From NCBI GenBank assembly GCA_030068075.1, contig CM057841.1, positions 44,557,030 through 44,621,029 on the forward strand: a DNA stretch of 64,000 bases, read 5' to 3'. The stretch is from Paguma larvata. Its lineage: Eukaryota > Chordata > Mammalia > Carnivora > Viverridae. Under the pieces are notes generated by a model that saw nothing but the letters and a program-made list of their open reading frames with translations, ran no database searches and had not been told where the DNA came from. Position numbers and translations under genes: made by a program. Below are positions 11,226 through 23,895 of the stretch, piece by piece. How positions within the stretch are numbered: the stretch's first letter is position 1; every line of letters starts with the position of its first letter.

Positions 11226-14200
11226 TCCTTCTCTTCCTCTTCTTCAAAATGCAAAGACTGTCGTGGTATTCAGGGAGCAAGGGAAAGCCCTCATTATAGT
11301 TCAGGATACCACACAAAGCACAACACGGAGGCCACTGGCTCTGTGGCTCGTACATCGGATCTGTCCCACTCCACCTTTAGTTCTCAGTGGACTTAAGACA
11401 AAAGGGATCTAATGCATTCCTGGCAGGTTTTCAAAGCATGGCAGAAGTGAGTCGGGTTTATAAGATTAATTCTTTTCTCTCCAGGCAATGGGTCAAATCA
11501 GAACCTTCACTCAACCAACCTGGTGGATAATCTCCTTTTATTACTTTCAATCAAACTAAGTGTCTGCAATCTGTACAATGGCCACTAATTTACTGGGAAA
11601 AAATAATTTGTGGAGTATGATTATAAAAAAGATGAGATAGAATACAAAGTCCCGACTGGACAAGCATTCTGCAAGTTTGCTCCTATCTCAATGCAGAGAA
11701 AGCCCCTATGACCCAAAATGCATTAAGGACATACAGCTGTTCTACTAAACCAAAAATCAAAGAAAGAAATGAACATTGTTCACAGATCAGTTCCTTATTT
11801 AAATAATGGAAACAGCCTATCAGTTAAATTCAGACCCTTTGTTATACTCACATGGAGTGATCCTTTGCTTGTACAAGTTTAACATGAAAAGGTTTTATTG
11901 TGTGAAAATGAAAACCTTTTTTTAAAGGTAATAAAATTCTAGTTACATAACTAGACAACATCACAAAGCTGTCTGGATTGTGGACACCACTCTCTTCCTG
12001 TGATGTATAATAAGGCATGGGGTTCTTCTTCCTTTGATTAATTTCAGAATATTGCACAGAACCTGAATAATCCCTAAGACAGCAAAGGAGAGAAGGAGAG
12101 GCGATGGGCAATGATAGAAGTGTGGTAATGGAGCAGAGACTGTGTTTCATCTGCTGTAAAAAGGCACCCCCGCCCCCGCAAACTAATTTCATTTTGGCAA
12201 GTACTAACCACAATAAGGGTCAACATTCGAAAATGTCCTTTGGCTCTGGAGCTTCAATTATATGCACCGAGGCTGAGCAATGCAAAACAAAAACTATGAG
12301 ACGTCGCCATGACTGTGATCAGATATATAACATAGCCTGAAAGTGCACATTTCCCTTTTTTCAAATCACAGCAGCCATTATTTATACAAGTACTGAATAT
12401 GGAAAAGGCTCTGACAAATTTACAGTGTTGTTTGGATGGATGAGGATGGCGGATGATGGATGAGGGAGACAGAGGATTCCCTTATTAAAGCATCAAATTC
12501 TTCCCTAAATATCAAATAGACATCTTAGCCACAACGGCACTGCTTCACACTCAAAATGAGATAAACTGAATATGCTATATGTTTTTCTTTAATAGAAAAA
12601 GGCAGGATCTTCTCCTAATAAATATTGCTAATTTGTACAATGGCATTAAGTACCTTTCCTTTTCTGCATAATGTGGACTTCAACATATATGCCGATCAAA
12701 CAAGAATAGACGTGACAATTCACAAATATGCATGAATTCTTGCAAAAAGTGAGCAGCAGCAATCTCAAGCACATTATTCTAAAATTTTAGTAAATAATTT
12801 CAGTGTATATAATCTTCCAAATGTATTTTTGGTGCCTTTCTTGACAGGACAGTAGCTCTAAAGGGAAACTCACCATTCACTGTATAATTTTTTTTAATAC
12901 TGTACCCAGATAACAATATGTAGCAAGTCAGAAGCACTGCAGCACCCACTAGTGGACATTCTGGGATCACAGCTGCATCCTGTCTCCGCAGAGTAAAAAA
13001 AGAGTATAAAATAAAAAGCAGATGCTTTAAAAACCATTTACATGACCATTCACTTCTTATTTTATCTGCAATGATGAGAGAGACATGAGCAAAGAGAAAA
13101 ACTTTCTTCTGCAAGCCTCAACTTTTCCTTCATCTGCTCCTACTGCAAAGTCAACTGCACAGAGAGCAACAAATTTGGTGGTACTCAAGATAACTTTTTA
13201 AATTAATAAAATGGACTGTGTCTAATGAATACTGCCCCAACAGAGTTAAAATCTAACATGTGAAAGTTTTTTCTCAAATAAAAAGAAATGCCTCTTTACA
13301 ATTTCAGCCAATCCTACCCCCAAATTACTCCTGGTCTGTTGCAAATTGTTAGCCCAATTGTTAGCCTTTTTTAGTAGTAACAGATCTTGTCTACTCAGAG
13401 CCTGTAATGACATCACTGGGAATGGGTCCTTCAGCATTAGCACAATGTAGTATGTAATCCAACAGCAATCCCATCATGATTTACTAGGCAACAATGTTTA
13501 CATATTGCAGGTGCTACCAGTTCTTTTCTTTTTTAATGAAAAACAAGCCTCATTCTGTATTTTCATGTTTCTGCTTAAGGAGTGGTTAAGTCCCATAAAA
13601 ACCTATCTTTGACAGATAAACCAAAAGTTATTAGTTTAACTTGATTTCTGAGTAATTCCTAGATATTTAAGTACCTACATTAAATTTGTTTGAAAAGAAG
13701 TATGAGACAACATCAATAAAACTTCATTCATAAAACCGTACAATGCAAGGTACATAATTCAAGTTAACCCAAGACATCTTAGCATGAGCGTGTTGGAAGA
13801 ACTAAACACAAGCCATGGAAACCAAGGCTATAAGATAACTGTTTTGAAGATTCTAGAAGCACCTAGACCTGTAAGTAGACATATGTGAACTGGAGATATT
13901 ACAGTTTACCAGCAAATCATCTGGGTTTTAATGATGATGTTATCTGATAGACCACTTCAATGGGAGGAATCTACATTACCAAGAATGCATGACGAATAAT
14001 TAAGGGCACAGCCAGAAAGTTCACTTCTCAGTTCTAGTTCTCTCTGTGGTTAAACCTTTCCCACCAGGCCCTGTCCCCAGCAGCTTCCAAACTCATCTGT
14101 GGCCCACAAGGAGATGCCACCTGACTGTAGTAAAAGGTACCATGGGGGCAAAAATAGAAACGGGTTGGGGGGAAGCTCTTCTAAGAAAAGATCTTTCAGG

Positions 14201-15305
14201 AAACGGAAGGAGATCATGTTTAAAATTGGTTTTGCTTTGCTTTGCTTGATAAAGAGGTAATTATTTGGATCAAACACTAGCATAATCCACTTCTCCCTCA
14301 GCTAAGAGCAGCCAGAGCAGTGACAGGACAGCGACAGGGGAGGCAGCAGCGTGGATCTGCCTCCTCTCTGCTTTGCCTTTAGTTCCTGAGTCAGAGCAAT
14401 TAACTAGTCAAACAATTTCACAGGCTGTCGGTAGAGAATATGGCAAAGGAAATAACAAAACACATGTGAGGGATGGGGGAGTAAATATATATCTCAGTAT
14501 CATTCCCAAAATGCCATTCCCAAATGCAACATGAGTTCTTTGAAGAAACAAAAACAAGCTGTAAATGAACTATGATTAATAACAATAAACTGGCCTTCTT
14601 GCCATCAAGAGAAACCCCAATGGGGTTTCCACGAAGTGGATCCAATTTTACCTCAGCATCAGGTTGCAATATGGGCACCAAAAGTAAGACTTTTTTACTT
14701 AAAACAAAACCCTGATGCCCCCTTCTTTTCAAAGGCCTAAGTTATGTGAGTATATTTATAATCAGTGAGAACTCTTTGGCTAACGTATGTATGGCATAGT
14801 TTTTTAAATACAGTTCAAGGATATTTTACTGATCAGACTGTTTGCCACTGTCAGTCTCCCTTCCTTAGCTAACCTCTGTTTTCAAGCCCTTCCCCAAAGA
14901 TAGATTTTCTTGGGATGTCTCTCTGTACCATATGCCAAAATAAAGATAATTGCTTTAAGTAATGCCCTAAGGACTATTCCTGGAACGGTCTTCCATGGAA
15001 TACTATTGACAGTGATATTTTCCAGGTTATCTCTGGAAAAAAACAAGAGTTTGACAAACGAGTGGATTTGGAAAATACTGACTTAATAAGATTAAAGAGT
15101 TTTCTTTCTACAAATATTTTAAGAAACTTCAATACACCAATAGATACCACGAATCTCTAATAAGTTTGAGTATGTCCCAGGAAGCTCACTTCAAGATAAA
15201 GTACACAAAGGAAAATACCAACTCAAATCCGAGATGGTTCAGTACAATCCGAATAATACGATGGTGATGTTGGAGCAACAGGTAACCTCCAAGAAGCATA
15301 GCACA
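11226..15305. other. Repeat-free block, candidate regulatory or conserved sequence
   Basis: Four kilobases in which I recognise no transposon, unusual for this window. It contains AT-rich homeodomain-like strings (ATATGCATGAATTC near 12728) and a perfect AP-1 site TGAGTCA at 14387-14393 next to CAATTAAC and AACAATTTC. Open frames at 11848-12213 (minus, 121 codons), 12800-13114 (minus) and 14418-14732 (minus) have no recognisable domain. No exon structure seen. Confidence 0.4.
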
Positions 15306-15309
15306 ATTC

Positions 15310-15470
15310 TCAAAACTTTACTGACTTTAACTCTTTTACTCCTCAAAACAACCCCCCGAGGCTCCCCCCTTAACATACAAAGAAAACAAGGTATGGGTAA
15401 GTTAAGCACCTTTCCCAAGCTAGCAAGTGGTGGGGGTGTGATGTGAACCCAAGAAGTTTGGAGACAATGT
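15310..15470 (-). mobile_element. MIR SINE
   Basis: Antisense MIR: TTTTACTCCTCAAAACAACC, GAAAACAAGGTATGGGTAAG, TTAAGCACCTTTCCCAAGCT, AGCAAGTGGTGGGGGTGTGA, TGTGAACCCAAGAAGTTTGG. Confidence 0.75.
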
Positions 15471-15864
15471 TTCAAGGAATGGCACATTGCCATTAGAACA
15501 CAGAAAGCAAATGCACCCAGAAAATAACTGTACACTCACAATGTGTACACACTTTCCTCAGACCTGCTGCCTGGGTCTCAGCCTCCAATTCCTCATCTTC
15601 TACCCAGCCCCCCTCACAGTAGCGAGATTCCAGCAGTGAATGGACTGACTAGAAGGGTGGGCAGGAATCCCCATATCCAGAGTGCCCTCGTCCATGAGTT
15701 GCCAGAGCTGCTCTATCCTCATCACTGACCGGGAGACTCTTCACTGGGCTGAGGACACAGGTGGGCACCAGAGGAGCAAGCACGCACTTCTAGAAAAACA
15801 TTCTGACACATCCACATACAGAGATACCAGAAGAGAGATGCCTGAAGACTGAATGAAAGACTTG
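15471..15864. other. Unique DNA, nothing recognised
   Basis: C-rich patch at 15560-15700; no repeat or domain seen. Confidence 0.5.
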
Positions 15865-17155
15865 AGTTTGTGGAGAGTTATACCTTGTTCATGGACAGCA
15901 AGACTTTATTTCAAGATAGTAATTGACCTTAAAGCAATCTAAGAATTAAATACAATGCCAATCAAAACCCGTAGCAGGGCATTTCTTAGCAGATGACCAG
16001 CTGACCCTTAAACTCACATGGAAGCCAAAAGTCAAGAAATAGGCAAGGCAATTTTTCGAAAGAAGAATTAATAAGGGAGGGAGTCTCAGTCACCAGATAA
16101 CAAAGCTTATCCCAATGCTACAGTAATTACAACCATCTAGTATGAACATATAGATAGACATGGAAAACTTGCAACAGTCTCATACATGCATAGGAACTTG
16201 GCATATGACAGAATGCACTGCGAATCGATGGAAGAAATGATGGACTTTTCAACAAATCCTATTAGGACAATCAACCAGCCATTTAGAAAAATAGAAAATT
16301 AGATCACCTTCTCCTCCAATGGGGAAATATACTGCACATAGCTTACATACTTAAACATGAGAAGGCAAAATCACCAAACTCAACAATCAAACATGGAAGA
16401 ACAGCTTTCTGGCATCCCAGTGGAGAAGAATTTCTTAAACAACACGCAAAATATAGAAACCATAAAGGAAAAGGCTGAGAACTTTGGTTGTACAAAAATT
16501 TTAAAATTCTGTATGACAAAATGCACAAAGCACAAAGTGAAAAGAAAAATCACACAGCAGATGGAGATATTTTCCACACATATAATTAACACAATATTCT
16601 GATCAGAACATATAAGAATTTCTACACATTTAGAAGAAAAAAAACTTGATAGAAAAAAATGGACAGAGAAAATGAACAGGAAATAAACATGAGAACTCCA
16701 AATGAACAGTACATTTATGAAAAGATGTTGAAACTTGCCAGTAATCACAAATATGCAAATTAAAACAATACTAAAATGTCATCTTAACCCTATTAAATTC
16801 AGTATTGAGTAGAACACTATAGAACATATCAAATAAAAAAGTTATTTCTAAAAGCTTAAACAGATAAATCTCAAACCTATAATGTTGAACAAAAGATAGG
16901 AATTTATGTATATTCAAAAGAATATATTATTTCTATACATAAATAAAAATATGTATTTGAAACAGTAACAAAAATGTCCTTGGAAAGGATATAAACAAAA
17001 ATAGAATAGTGGTTACCTCTAGGAAAGGAAAGAATAAATGTAGGTATCTTTAATGTCCTATTTTTTTTAAGTGAAAAAATAAAAACGGCAAATACCTGTT
17101 AAAGCTAGGTGGTGGAGAATGAGTATTATTTTTGTATTTTATTTGAAATAGTTCA
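15865..17155 (+). mobile_element. Ancient L1 LINE, ORF2 C-terminal region and 3' UTR
   Basis: Starts with a decayed 'gttcatggattggaagac' block (TTGTTCATGGACAGCAAG), followed by AATGCCAATCAAAACCC, which is late ORF2. Further blocks are TGAAAAGATGTTGAAACTTG, CAAATATGCAAATTAAAAC and the 3' UTR block AATAGTGGTTACCTCTAGG. It is much more decayed than the copy at the window start and resembles L1ME/L1M4 3' ends. Frames at 16343-16748 on either strand are decayed L1, not genes. Confidence 0.8.
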
Positions 17156-17157
17156 CA

Positions 17158-17347
17158 GGGCACCTGTGTGGCTCAATCAGGTGAGCATCTGACTTTGTCT
17201 CAGGTCATTATCTCATGGTTCGTGGGTTTGAGCTCCATGTCGGACTTTGCACTGACAGTGCAGAGCCTGTTTGGGATTCTCTCTCTCCCTCTCTCTCTGC
17301 CCCTTCCCAGCTTGTGTTCTCTCTCTCAAGAATAAACATTAAAAAAC
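17158..17347 (+). mobile_element. Feliform tRNA-Lys SINE
   Basis: GGGCACCTGTGTGGCTCAAT head, CTCTCTCCCTCTCTCTCTGC stretch and AATAAACATTAAAAA tail. Target duplication TGAAATAGTTCA (17144-17155) and TGAAATATCTCA (17348-17359), 10 of 12 alike. Confidence 0.93.
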
Positions 17348-17359
17348 TGAAATATCTCA

Positions 17360-17714
17360 GAATTATAAATCTTAAAACATTTTGAAGACTCAAGAAAACA
17401 TGGTCAACACAATTATCTGTCCATTAGGCTGACCAAGAGGTTTTGATCTTGCAGTCTTAGCACCTAAAAAAATTAAGCTGCTCGAACGACCAACAGTAAA
17501 CAGTCTCTCACTAAAACATCTTGGGATTTGATGACTGTAGGTTGTAATAGGGATCTGTATTTCTAAGAGGTATTCTAGAACTCTACAATGAAGGGGACCA
17601 AGTGGAAAGAAAGCAAGGACCCTAGTAAGAGGATGAGCAAGAATGAGAGAAGGATCTCTGTGAACTCGGCAACCTCGTGAATGATGTCTTGTCTGGACCC
17701 CAAAACTGCTTTGT
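17360..17714. other. Unique DNA, nothing recognised
   Basis: The 109-codon minus-strand frame at 17390-17719 has no recognisable domain and no exon signals that convince me. Confidence 0.45.
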
Positions 17715-17830
17715 TTCAAGCCACAAACTAACTATGTGTTAATGGACATGTGACTTAAGCTCTTTGAGCCTCAATTCTCTTATCCAGCAAACAGCAGAGG
17801 AGGCGGCAATAAAGGGTTCATACAAACTTA
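17715..17830 (+). mobile_element. MIR SINE fragment
   Basis: AACTATGTGTTAATGGACA, TGTGACTTAAGCTCTTTGAG, CCTCAATTCTCTTATCCAGC and AATAAAGGGTTCATAC follow the MIR core. Confidence 0.65.
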
Positions 17831-18928
17831 TTGCACAAATTTAAATATATGCTAATATGTGTGATGGTGCTTATGGCAAACTCTTTTTACCAAAGATGGG
17901 TAGCAACAATATATCCCATCCCAGCTGTTATTCTAACAACGTGGCGTTGACACTCCTCCACAGACAGTCGGCAAACAGCTTCTGCCTTTATTCTCTGTCG
18001 TGCACACTCACCCTTGGGATTCAGCCATCATGTTGTGAGGAAGACAAACACCACATGCAGACATCATATGCAGATGTTCTGGCCACAGCCCCTGCTGAGG
18101 TCCTGACACATCGACCACCAGACATGTGAATGAGTGAGTGTTCCCGTTGCCAGCTGTCCAGCCATCCCAACCAACACTGACCGAAGCAGAAAGGAGCTGT
18201 CCTCATGAAGCCCTGCCAGTAGTGTAGGTTCATGACCAGAATGAACGTTACCATTCTTATAAGACCCTAAGCACCAAGGTGTCTCATTTCATCATCATTA
18301 TTAATATTATCCTCATGGGCAAAACAAGCGGGATATCCTGTGCCAATGGACTATTACCTCATGTTTCTTCTTAAAACAACACCCTTTTTGAAATTTAAGG
18401 ATGCTTGCTAAAATTGTTAGAACAAAGTTTTCATGTCAAGTGTTTTTGTCTTATTAATATCTTACTATATCTCTTAACTATTGGCATATTCTTTTTAATA
18501 ACCACATCTTTAATATAATATTTAAATAACTAGAATACATATTACAATGTGTTAGAATACATAATGGTTAAAATGAAAGACTATGTTTGGTGTAAGCCAC
18601 TTGAAACCATCATGAATCACTGTGGTATACAATACTGGCTGACCACAAAGATAAGGGCTCATTTATCTCCAAAAATCTAGGGACCATATCCTGAGTGAAT
18701 CACTTCTTCTCTGTTAAAGAATACATTTTACTTTACAAACTACTTTTAATCCAGAAGTATACTTTCTTGGGATATCAAAGGAGCCAATGGCAGAAAGGCT
18801 ACAAAAGAGGAAGAAGATTCTAGAGGGGGCCTCAAGACAACAAATGGAGTAAAATTACTAATAATCTGGTACCCATGCCAGGAATTCGTCCAGGAAGTGG
18901 AGGATCCGGATTTCTTTTCCCCAGAAAT
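17831..18928. other. Unique DNA, nothing recognised
   Basis: Overlapping opposite frames at 17857-18129 and 18021-18254 lack domain features. AT-rich from 18400 to 18560. Confidence 0.5.
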
Positions 18929-19139
18929 CAGAGTTTCTCAACAGTGGCACTACTGACATTTTGAACCAGATAATACTCTAGTGGGGACAGGGTAGTGCTG
19001 GCCAGGACTCCATGAGGTGTTTACCAGCATCCCTGGCCTATATTCATTAGATACCAACAGCATTTCCCTCCCCTAACTATGACAACCAAAATGTTTGCAC
19101 TGAGGTGGCAAAACCCTCCCCAATGACAATCATTGACTT
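18929..19139 (-). mobile_element. MER20 hAT-Charlie MITE
   Basis: Antisense MER20 nearly full length: CAGAGTTTCTCAACAGTGGC, CACTACTGACATTTTGAACC, CAGATAATACTCTAGTGGGG, ACCAGCATCCCTGGCCTATA, TAGATACCAACAGCATTTCC and CTATGACAACCAAAATGTTT. Non-autonomous DNA transposon. Confidence 0.85.
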
Positions 19140-19865
19140 CAAGTAAAAGTTGGAGGGTTATGTTCAGAGACCCACACACGGCCCTGCACCAAACATGTAC
19201 AAAAAAAACTTGTGATGGTGATGATGATGATGTTTTATTTCTTCTTTCCTCACTCACAGATCCTTTTAGCATCTTTTCTAAATAGGACAAAGGCAGTGTT
19301 TAATGGGAGTCTTGTGTTTTCAGGGTTTTTTAAGCCACTTAGCCCGTCGTTAATAAGCATAGCAGAAAGAAAATAACCACTGGATTATAGGCAGATATGT
19401 TCACAACTGCATATAAAGTGTTCATTGTATCACATCCAGCATCAATGATTCACTGTAGATTGAATAAAGTGTAACAAAACACACGGGTTCTTCACAGTTC
19501 TTATCTCAATTTACCACTTATTGGCTGTTGTTTGACGGAATTTTTGATGGGGAATAGGGTTTCATGGCTACAGTTAAGCAATATTTTTCAAGGAGATGGG
19601 AATAACCACTTCCAAAGGTACAGGCACCACTTTCAAATCGTGTATTCAAGGGGGAAATTGGAAATGACATTTAATAAGAGAAGATCATGCCTCAAAAAAT
19701 GCCTGGTTCAGAATCGACAGGGTCTGGGCTGCCCAGAGTCCTGAACTTTGGACCATATTGTCAGCCCAGGGGGCCACAACAGGCATGGCAGCAAAATCTA
19801 TTGACCTCAGTACCCTGCAGCTAAGTGGCAATGCACAACACTGGTGAGCATGTCGATGATTCTAC
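19140..19865. other. Unique DNA, nothing recognised
   Basis: Contains a short ATG-rich string (GATGGTGATGATGATGATG near 19214). No gene seen. Confidence 0.5.
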
Positions 19866-20075
19866 GAGCCAACGCTCAGTGAGTACTTGATACGTGCCAG
19901 ACACAATACCACACATTTCACTCATATTTTCTTTTTTAATCCTCACAACCCCATGAGTAGGTGCTACTATCACCCCTTTTTCACAGACTACGAAACCGAG
20001 GCTTCCAGTGCTACTGTAACTTGTCCGACATCACGTTAATACATAACGAAGCCAGCTCTTGGATCACTGTCTGTA
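19866..20075 (-). mobile_element. MIR SINE, near full length
   Basis: Antisense MIR: TGAGTACTTGATACGTGCCA, TTTTTAATCCTCACAACCCC, ATGAGTAGGTGCTACTATCA, TTTTTCACAGACTACGAAAC, CGAGGCTTCCAGTG and a decayed 'gccagagcc' region. Confidence 0.8.
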
Positions 20076-20544
20076 CAAACACAAAGATGAACACTACTAA
20101 GTCCTACGTCAGAGTCTTCCTGTTACCATAACAGACAGCGCCACCTTCAACCTCTAGCCCTCAAACCCAATCATCCAGCTCTTTATGTACCTTTTATGTG
20201 GGTAAACCAACACTGGGCATTTGAAATAGCATTTATAGGTACACATGTATGTGCGTGCATACATGTGTATATATACACACACACGTTGACCTACAACAGT
20301 GAGTTGAAGTTTTCCTCTTCTCCTAGATCTGAGGTCAGCACATGTTTCCCGTAAACGCCAGACGGTACATACTTTAAGTTTCGGGAGCCATATAGTCTTG
20401 GTCGCAACCACTCCAATGTTCCCATCACAGTGCAAAGGTATCCATAGACAACATAAAAACATGAGAGCAGCTCAGTTCCAGTAAGACTCCATTTGCACAC
20501 ACATGCAATGGGCTATAGTCCACCCACTTGTGGACTGTCCCAGG
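20076..20544. other. Unique DNA with short AC/AT repeats
   Basis: Mixed TATG/ACAC simple sequence at 20238-20285; the 102-codon minus frame at 20154-20462 runs through it and is not convincing as a gene. Confidence 0.5.
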
Positions 20545-20697
20545 CCAGTACCTCTCAAAGTGCAGCCACAGATCAGAATTGCTTGGGCTACTTGTATAAA
20601 TTACAGATTCCTGGGCTGCATTCCAGGCACACTGAATCACATCTCTTTTTTTTTTTTTTTTAACAAGTCCCCTGGGTGATTCTGGAAATACAAATTT
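20545..20697 (+). mobile_element. MER5A hAT MITE with internal T-run
   Basis: CCAGTACCTCTCAAAGTGCA, GATCAGAATTGCTTGGGCTA, ACAGATTCCTGGGCTGCATT, CACTGAATCACATCTC, then a T-run at about 20645-20660, then AACAAGTCCCCTGGGTGATT. The T-run is not part of the family and looks like a later expansion. Confidence 0.8.
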
Positions 20698-22799
20698 TTA
20701 GGACCGTTTATAAACTGAGTTTTTTCCTATATTCATAAAAGTTGTCATCCCAGCTATCAAAGATAGAACGTCTATCAGTGGAAAAGCAAGACAAGTTATA
20801 CAGACCCAAGAAAGGAAAAGTGGCTGCTTGTCACGTCTCCCCATCTCTACCAAGATGTCAAAACTCTGACCCGTCACCACGATTCTCTTAGCTGGAAGAC
20901 ATCCTCTGGTTTTACTTTGGATTAAAAAAAAAGAATATCCTAAACCAAAAGCAAACAAAAACCAAACAACATGACAACAAAAAAGTTTTGTTCCCAGAGG
21001 AATTGCACTGATATTCCAATCAATTTGTTGCACACACACACACACACAAAAAGCATTTTTGAACGGTGGATACCTCGTTTTAAATCTGAAAATTCAGTTG
21101 TGCTAAAAATGCTTTTATGTTATTGAGGGAAAATCAGCACTGAGTCTTCAGAAATAAGAGGGATGGAACAATAAGTGAATTTGTACAGAATTCACCAATA
21201 CACATACTGCCTGCTTCATGAATACATGAATGCAACCTGTTTTATCTTTTCTTGTTTCAGAACTAAAGGTATTCACATAAATCTGGATCTCCTTTTCTTT
21301 GGGGAATTAAGGCTGGCACCATCAGTCTCTGCCTTTACCTGTATCAGCATGGGGGAGAAAAGGCCAACCCTCCACTGTCTTTCGACAAAGGACTGAAAAA
21401 AGTGAACAGGAGTGGAGAGAAATGAATACTAAGGCACATGCTGCAACAGCGATGACCAGGTCACCATCCACCTGGGATAACGCCCCTCTCCAGCTGACAG
21501 CCACCAGTGATCTGGTTTCAGTCGCCAGCACCCCAAACTTATTAACTGACTCTGATCTTCTCTCTGTCTAATGCCAGGAGCCTCCCCCACCCCACCTTGC
21601 ATCATAAGACTTTAGTTTATAGACCCCTTTGCTTCATCTCACTTTTTGTACCTTTTCTCTGATCCTACTCCACCAATGACCCAAGTGCCTCCAAAGGCAC
21701 AACCCTACCAGTGGCAATGGCGGTCCCCCTCTGACAGCTGGGATGTCCGGGCCTGGTTGTAAAGCCTGCCTCAGTACCACCACCAGGGGCCCAGTGGACT
21801 GAAACCTGTCTACATATCAAACAGAAGTTGGCTTCTACTGCTTCCTTTTTTTCTCCCACTACTTTGTATCCCATGGCCACCACGGTTATTTTGAAAGCAT
21901 ATTTTAGAGCTGGGTGATGACATTTAAATAAAGTAATCTCAATGAGGAGTTAGGGATTAATAAAACTGAAGCACAGGGCCCACAGGTAGCACAGTTGTAA
22001 CAATTGGGGTTAAACCAGCACTGACGCATTTTTATTTAAGTGAATCATGTCTTGCGTCTACACTGGCAAGTAAAGCAGGCCCCTTCAGAGTTGAACTGAA
22101 CCTGATCTTGGCTCTGTGGAATGGGGAGCCAGTTCATTAACCTCTATGGTCCCAGACCATCTGAGCTCTGAGGGCCTTTTCAATTCTACTAGGCAGGCCC
22201 GGGTCTGAGGAGACATGTTTCCCTTACAACTGGCTTTGCTGGAAAATTTCCCCCAAAATATTTAAGTTTGGTTGTTGGTTGTTTTTTTTTTTTAATGCAA
22301 ATAAATGCTAAAGCAGATATAGGGAACAAGATATTCAGCTGAATATCTTAGTAGAAGGAGCTCGATTATTCTTCAGTCTTTTATAGAACTGTAACTTGAA
22401 CATTATCCCCAACTGCCACGTCTCCAGCATATCTAATTTTAATTGATAATGATTTCTTTTTAAATAGACACTGCAATTTTTACTAAATGTTTCAGGATAA
22501 AATTGAATACTTTTTGTAAGATTAAAAAGGTCAGGTTGTTTCTATACTGGTAAGAGAAGTGATGATCTTTAAAGAGCGATTAGAGCAATGCTGATGTCCC
22601 CCAAGCGATCTGATGGTTCTACTATTGGGGCTCCATAAGCATCAGAGTCCCAGGGACACATCAGCAAAACCACCAGAGATTTACAACCATAAATAGATGC
22701 GAAATCATTATTCATTGCCACAGAGGGCCTTACGTGTATTTACTGTGTCACAACCACATAATAAAATTTGGTGTTATAAAAAGAAAAGCAGTAGAGAAA
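20698..22799. other. Mostly unique DNA
   Basis: Contains (CA)9 at 21031-21048. Faint MIR-like traces near 21960-22030 are too short to call. Minus frames at 20698-21045 and 21665-21883 show no domain. Confidence 0.45.
21031..21048. repeat. (CA)n microsatellite
   Basis: Nine CA units followed by AAAA. Confidence 0.9.
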
Positions 22800-22965
22800 A
22801 ACCAATCGTAAGTCAACATGTATTTATAGAATACCTACCATCAAGTGTTGTGCTACATGTGGACTGCATATAAAATCCCAGTCTTTGCCTTCAGGAAGCT
22901 TCTGATTTAGTTGGGACGGCAGGACAAATTCCCACAAAATAATACAAGAGAGCATACAATCAAAC
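22800..22965 (-). mobile_element. L2 LINE 3'-end fragment
   Basis: Antisense L2 tail: AACATGTATTTATAGAATAC, CTACCATCAAGTGTTGTGCT, GTCTTTGCCTTCAGGAAGCT, TCTGATTTAGTTGGGACGGC. Confidence 0.6.
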
Positions 22966-23689
22966 ACTAACTGAGATTTTGTAGACGCTGCACCAAACTA
23001 ATTCTTCAAGGAACGAAATGAAAGGCAGTTCTGCTTGCTTTGCAGATTTGGCTGAAACCAAATTTTAGCACCATGGAGACTCCTTTCCATTGTCCATCTT
23101 TTCAAGCAGCTGCATTTCCAAAGAAAGGATCCTGCTTTCCCCCAAACCCGGGGCTACATGCAAAAATAAGCAAAAAACCACCAGATCAAATCATTCATAC
23201 TAGCAAATAATTTTTGCTAGTATAATCCAAAGACTAGCTTATCTAACAACCTTTTAGAAAATCCATTTTGGCCTATACATTAGTGATAAGACATGAAATT
23301 AAGGGGATAAAAAGGAAAATAATGATCCTCCCACTGGTCTTCTGAACTTACACTTTTTAACTTTCTTTGAATCCAAACTCATTTGAGCATTTAAAACAGA
23401 AGACGAAATTATTTACTTGGTCCTTTAATATTTCACAACGCCGTGTGATTCCTGTTCCTAACCCTTCTATTTCCATAAGCCTTCTCTTTGTAAATAAATT
23501 TAATATGTGGTGAAAAAACTATGTCAAATAAGTAATATTTATTTAGCACTTTCATGGATATTTTCTCACTTAAACTTCAAATCTGTAACATATGCCAATC
23601 CACCTTTTCTAAACTGGAGGAAGAACCAACAGAAACAAAAACTAATGTTTACTGCAAGTCCTCTGTTCTAGACCTGCACGTCGATTGCA
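22966..23689. other. Mostly unique DNA
   Basis: A possible short antisense MIR trace at 23525-23600 (TATTTATTTAGCACTTTCAT, TTTCTCACTTAAACTTC) is too decayed to list separately. Confidence 0.4.
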
Positions 23690-23895
23690 ATGGATATTTT
23701 AATTTTAATTTTAATTAATAAGGACTTAATATAATTAAAACTTCAGTTTGTCACCTTGGCCACATCTCAAGTGCTCAATAGCCACAGTGCCTAATGGACA
23801 CTACCCTAATGTCCATTAGAAGCTACCCCTAATGGACAATGCAGGTACAGAAGATTTCATTTCTATCATTGCACAGAATTCTATGGACAGAACAT
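23690..23895 (-). mobile_element. hAT MITE of the 'gccactagccacatgtggct' family, copy A
   Basis: TTTTAATTTTAATTTTAATT, GGCCACATCTCAAGTGCTCA, ATAGCCACAGTG and TCATTGCACAGAATTCTATG match the reverse half of a common mammalian hAT-like MITE whose ends read like 'cagtgctgtccaatagaa'. Family name not assigned. It contains a perfect 10-base inverted repeat (see findings). Two further copies are at 24019 and 31332. Confidence 0.7.

Noticed and set aside
11848..12213. 121-codon minus-strand frame
   Set aside because: No recognisable domain, overlaps a plus-strand frame, no exon signals; length is within reach of chance.
16357..16748. Opposite-strand frames of 61-122 codons
   Set aside because: They lie in a decayed L1 3' region; the minus frame is antisense, rich in F/I/S from A/T composition.
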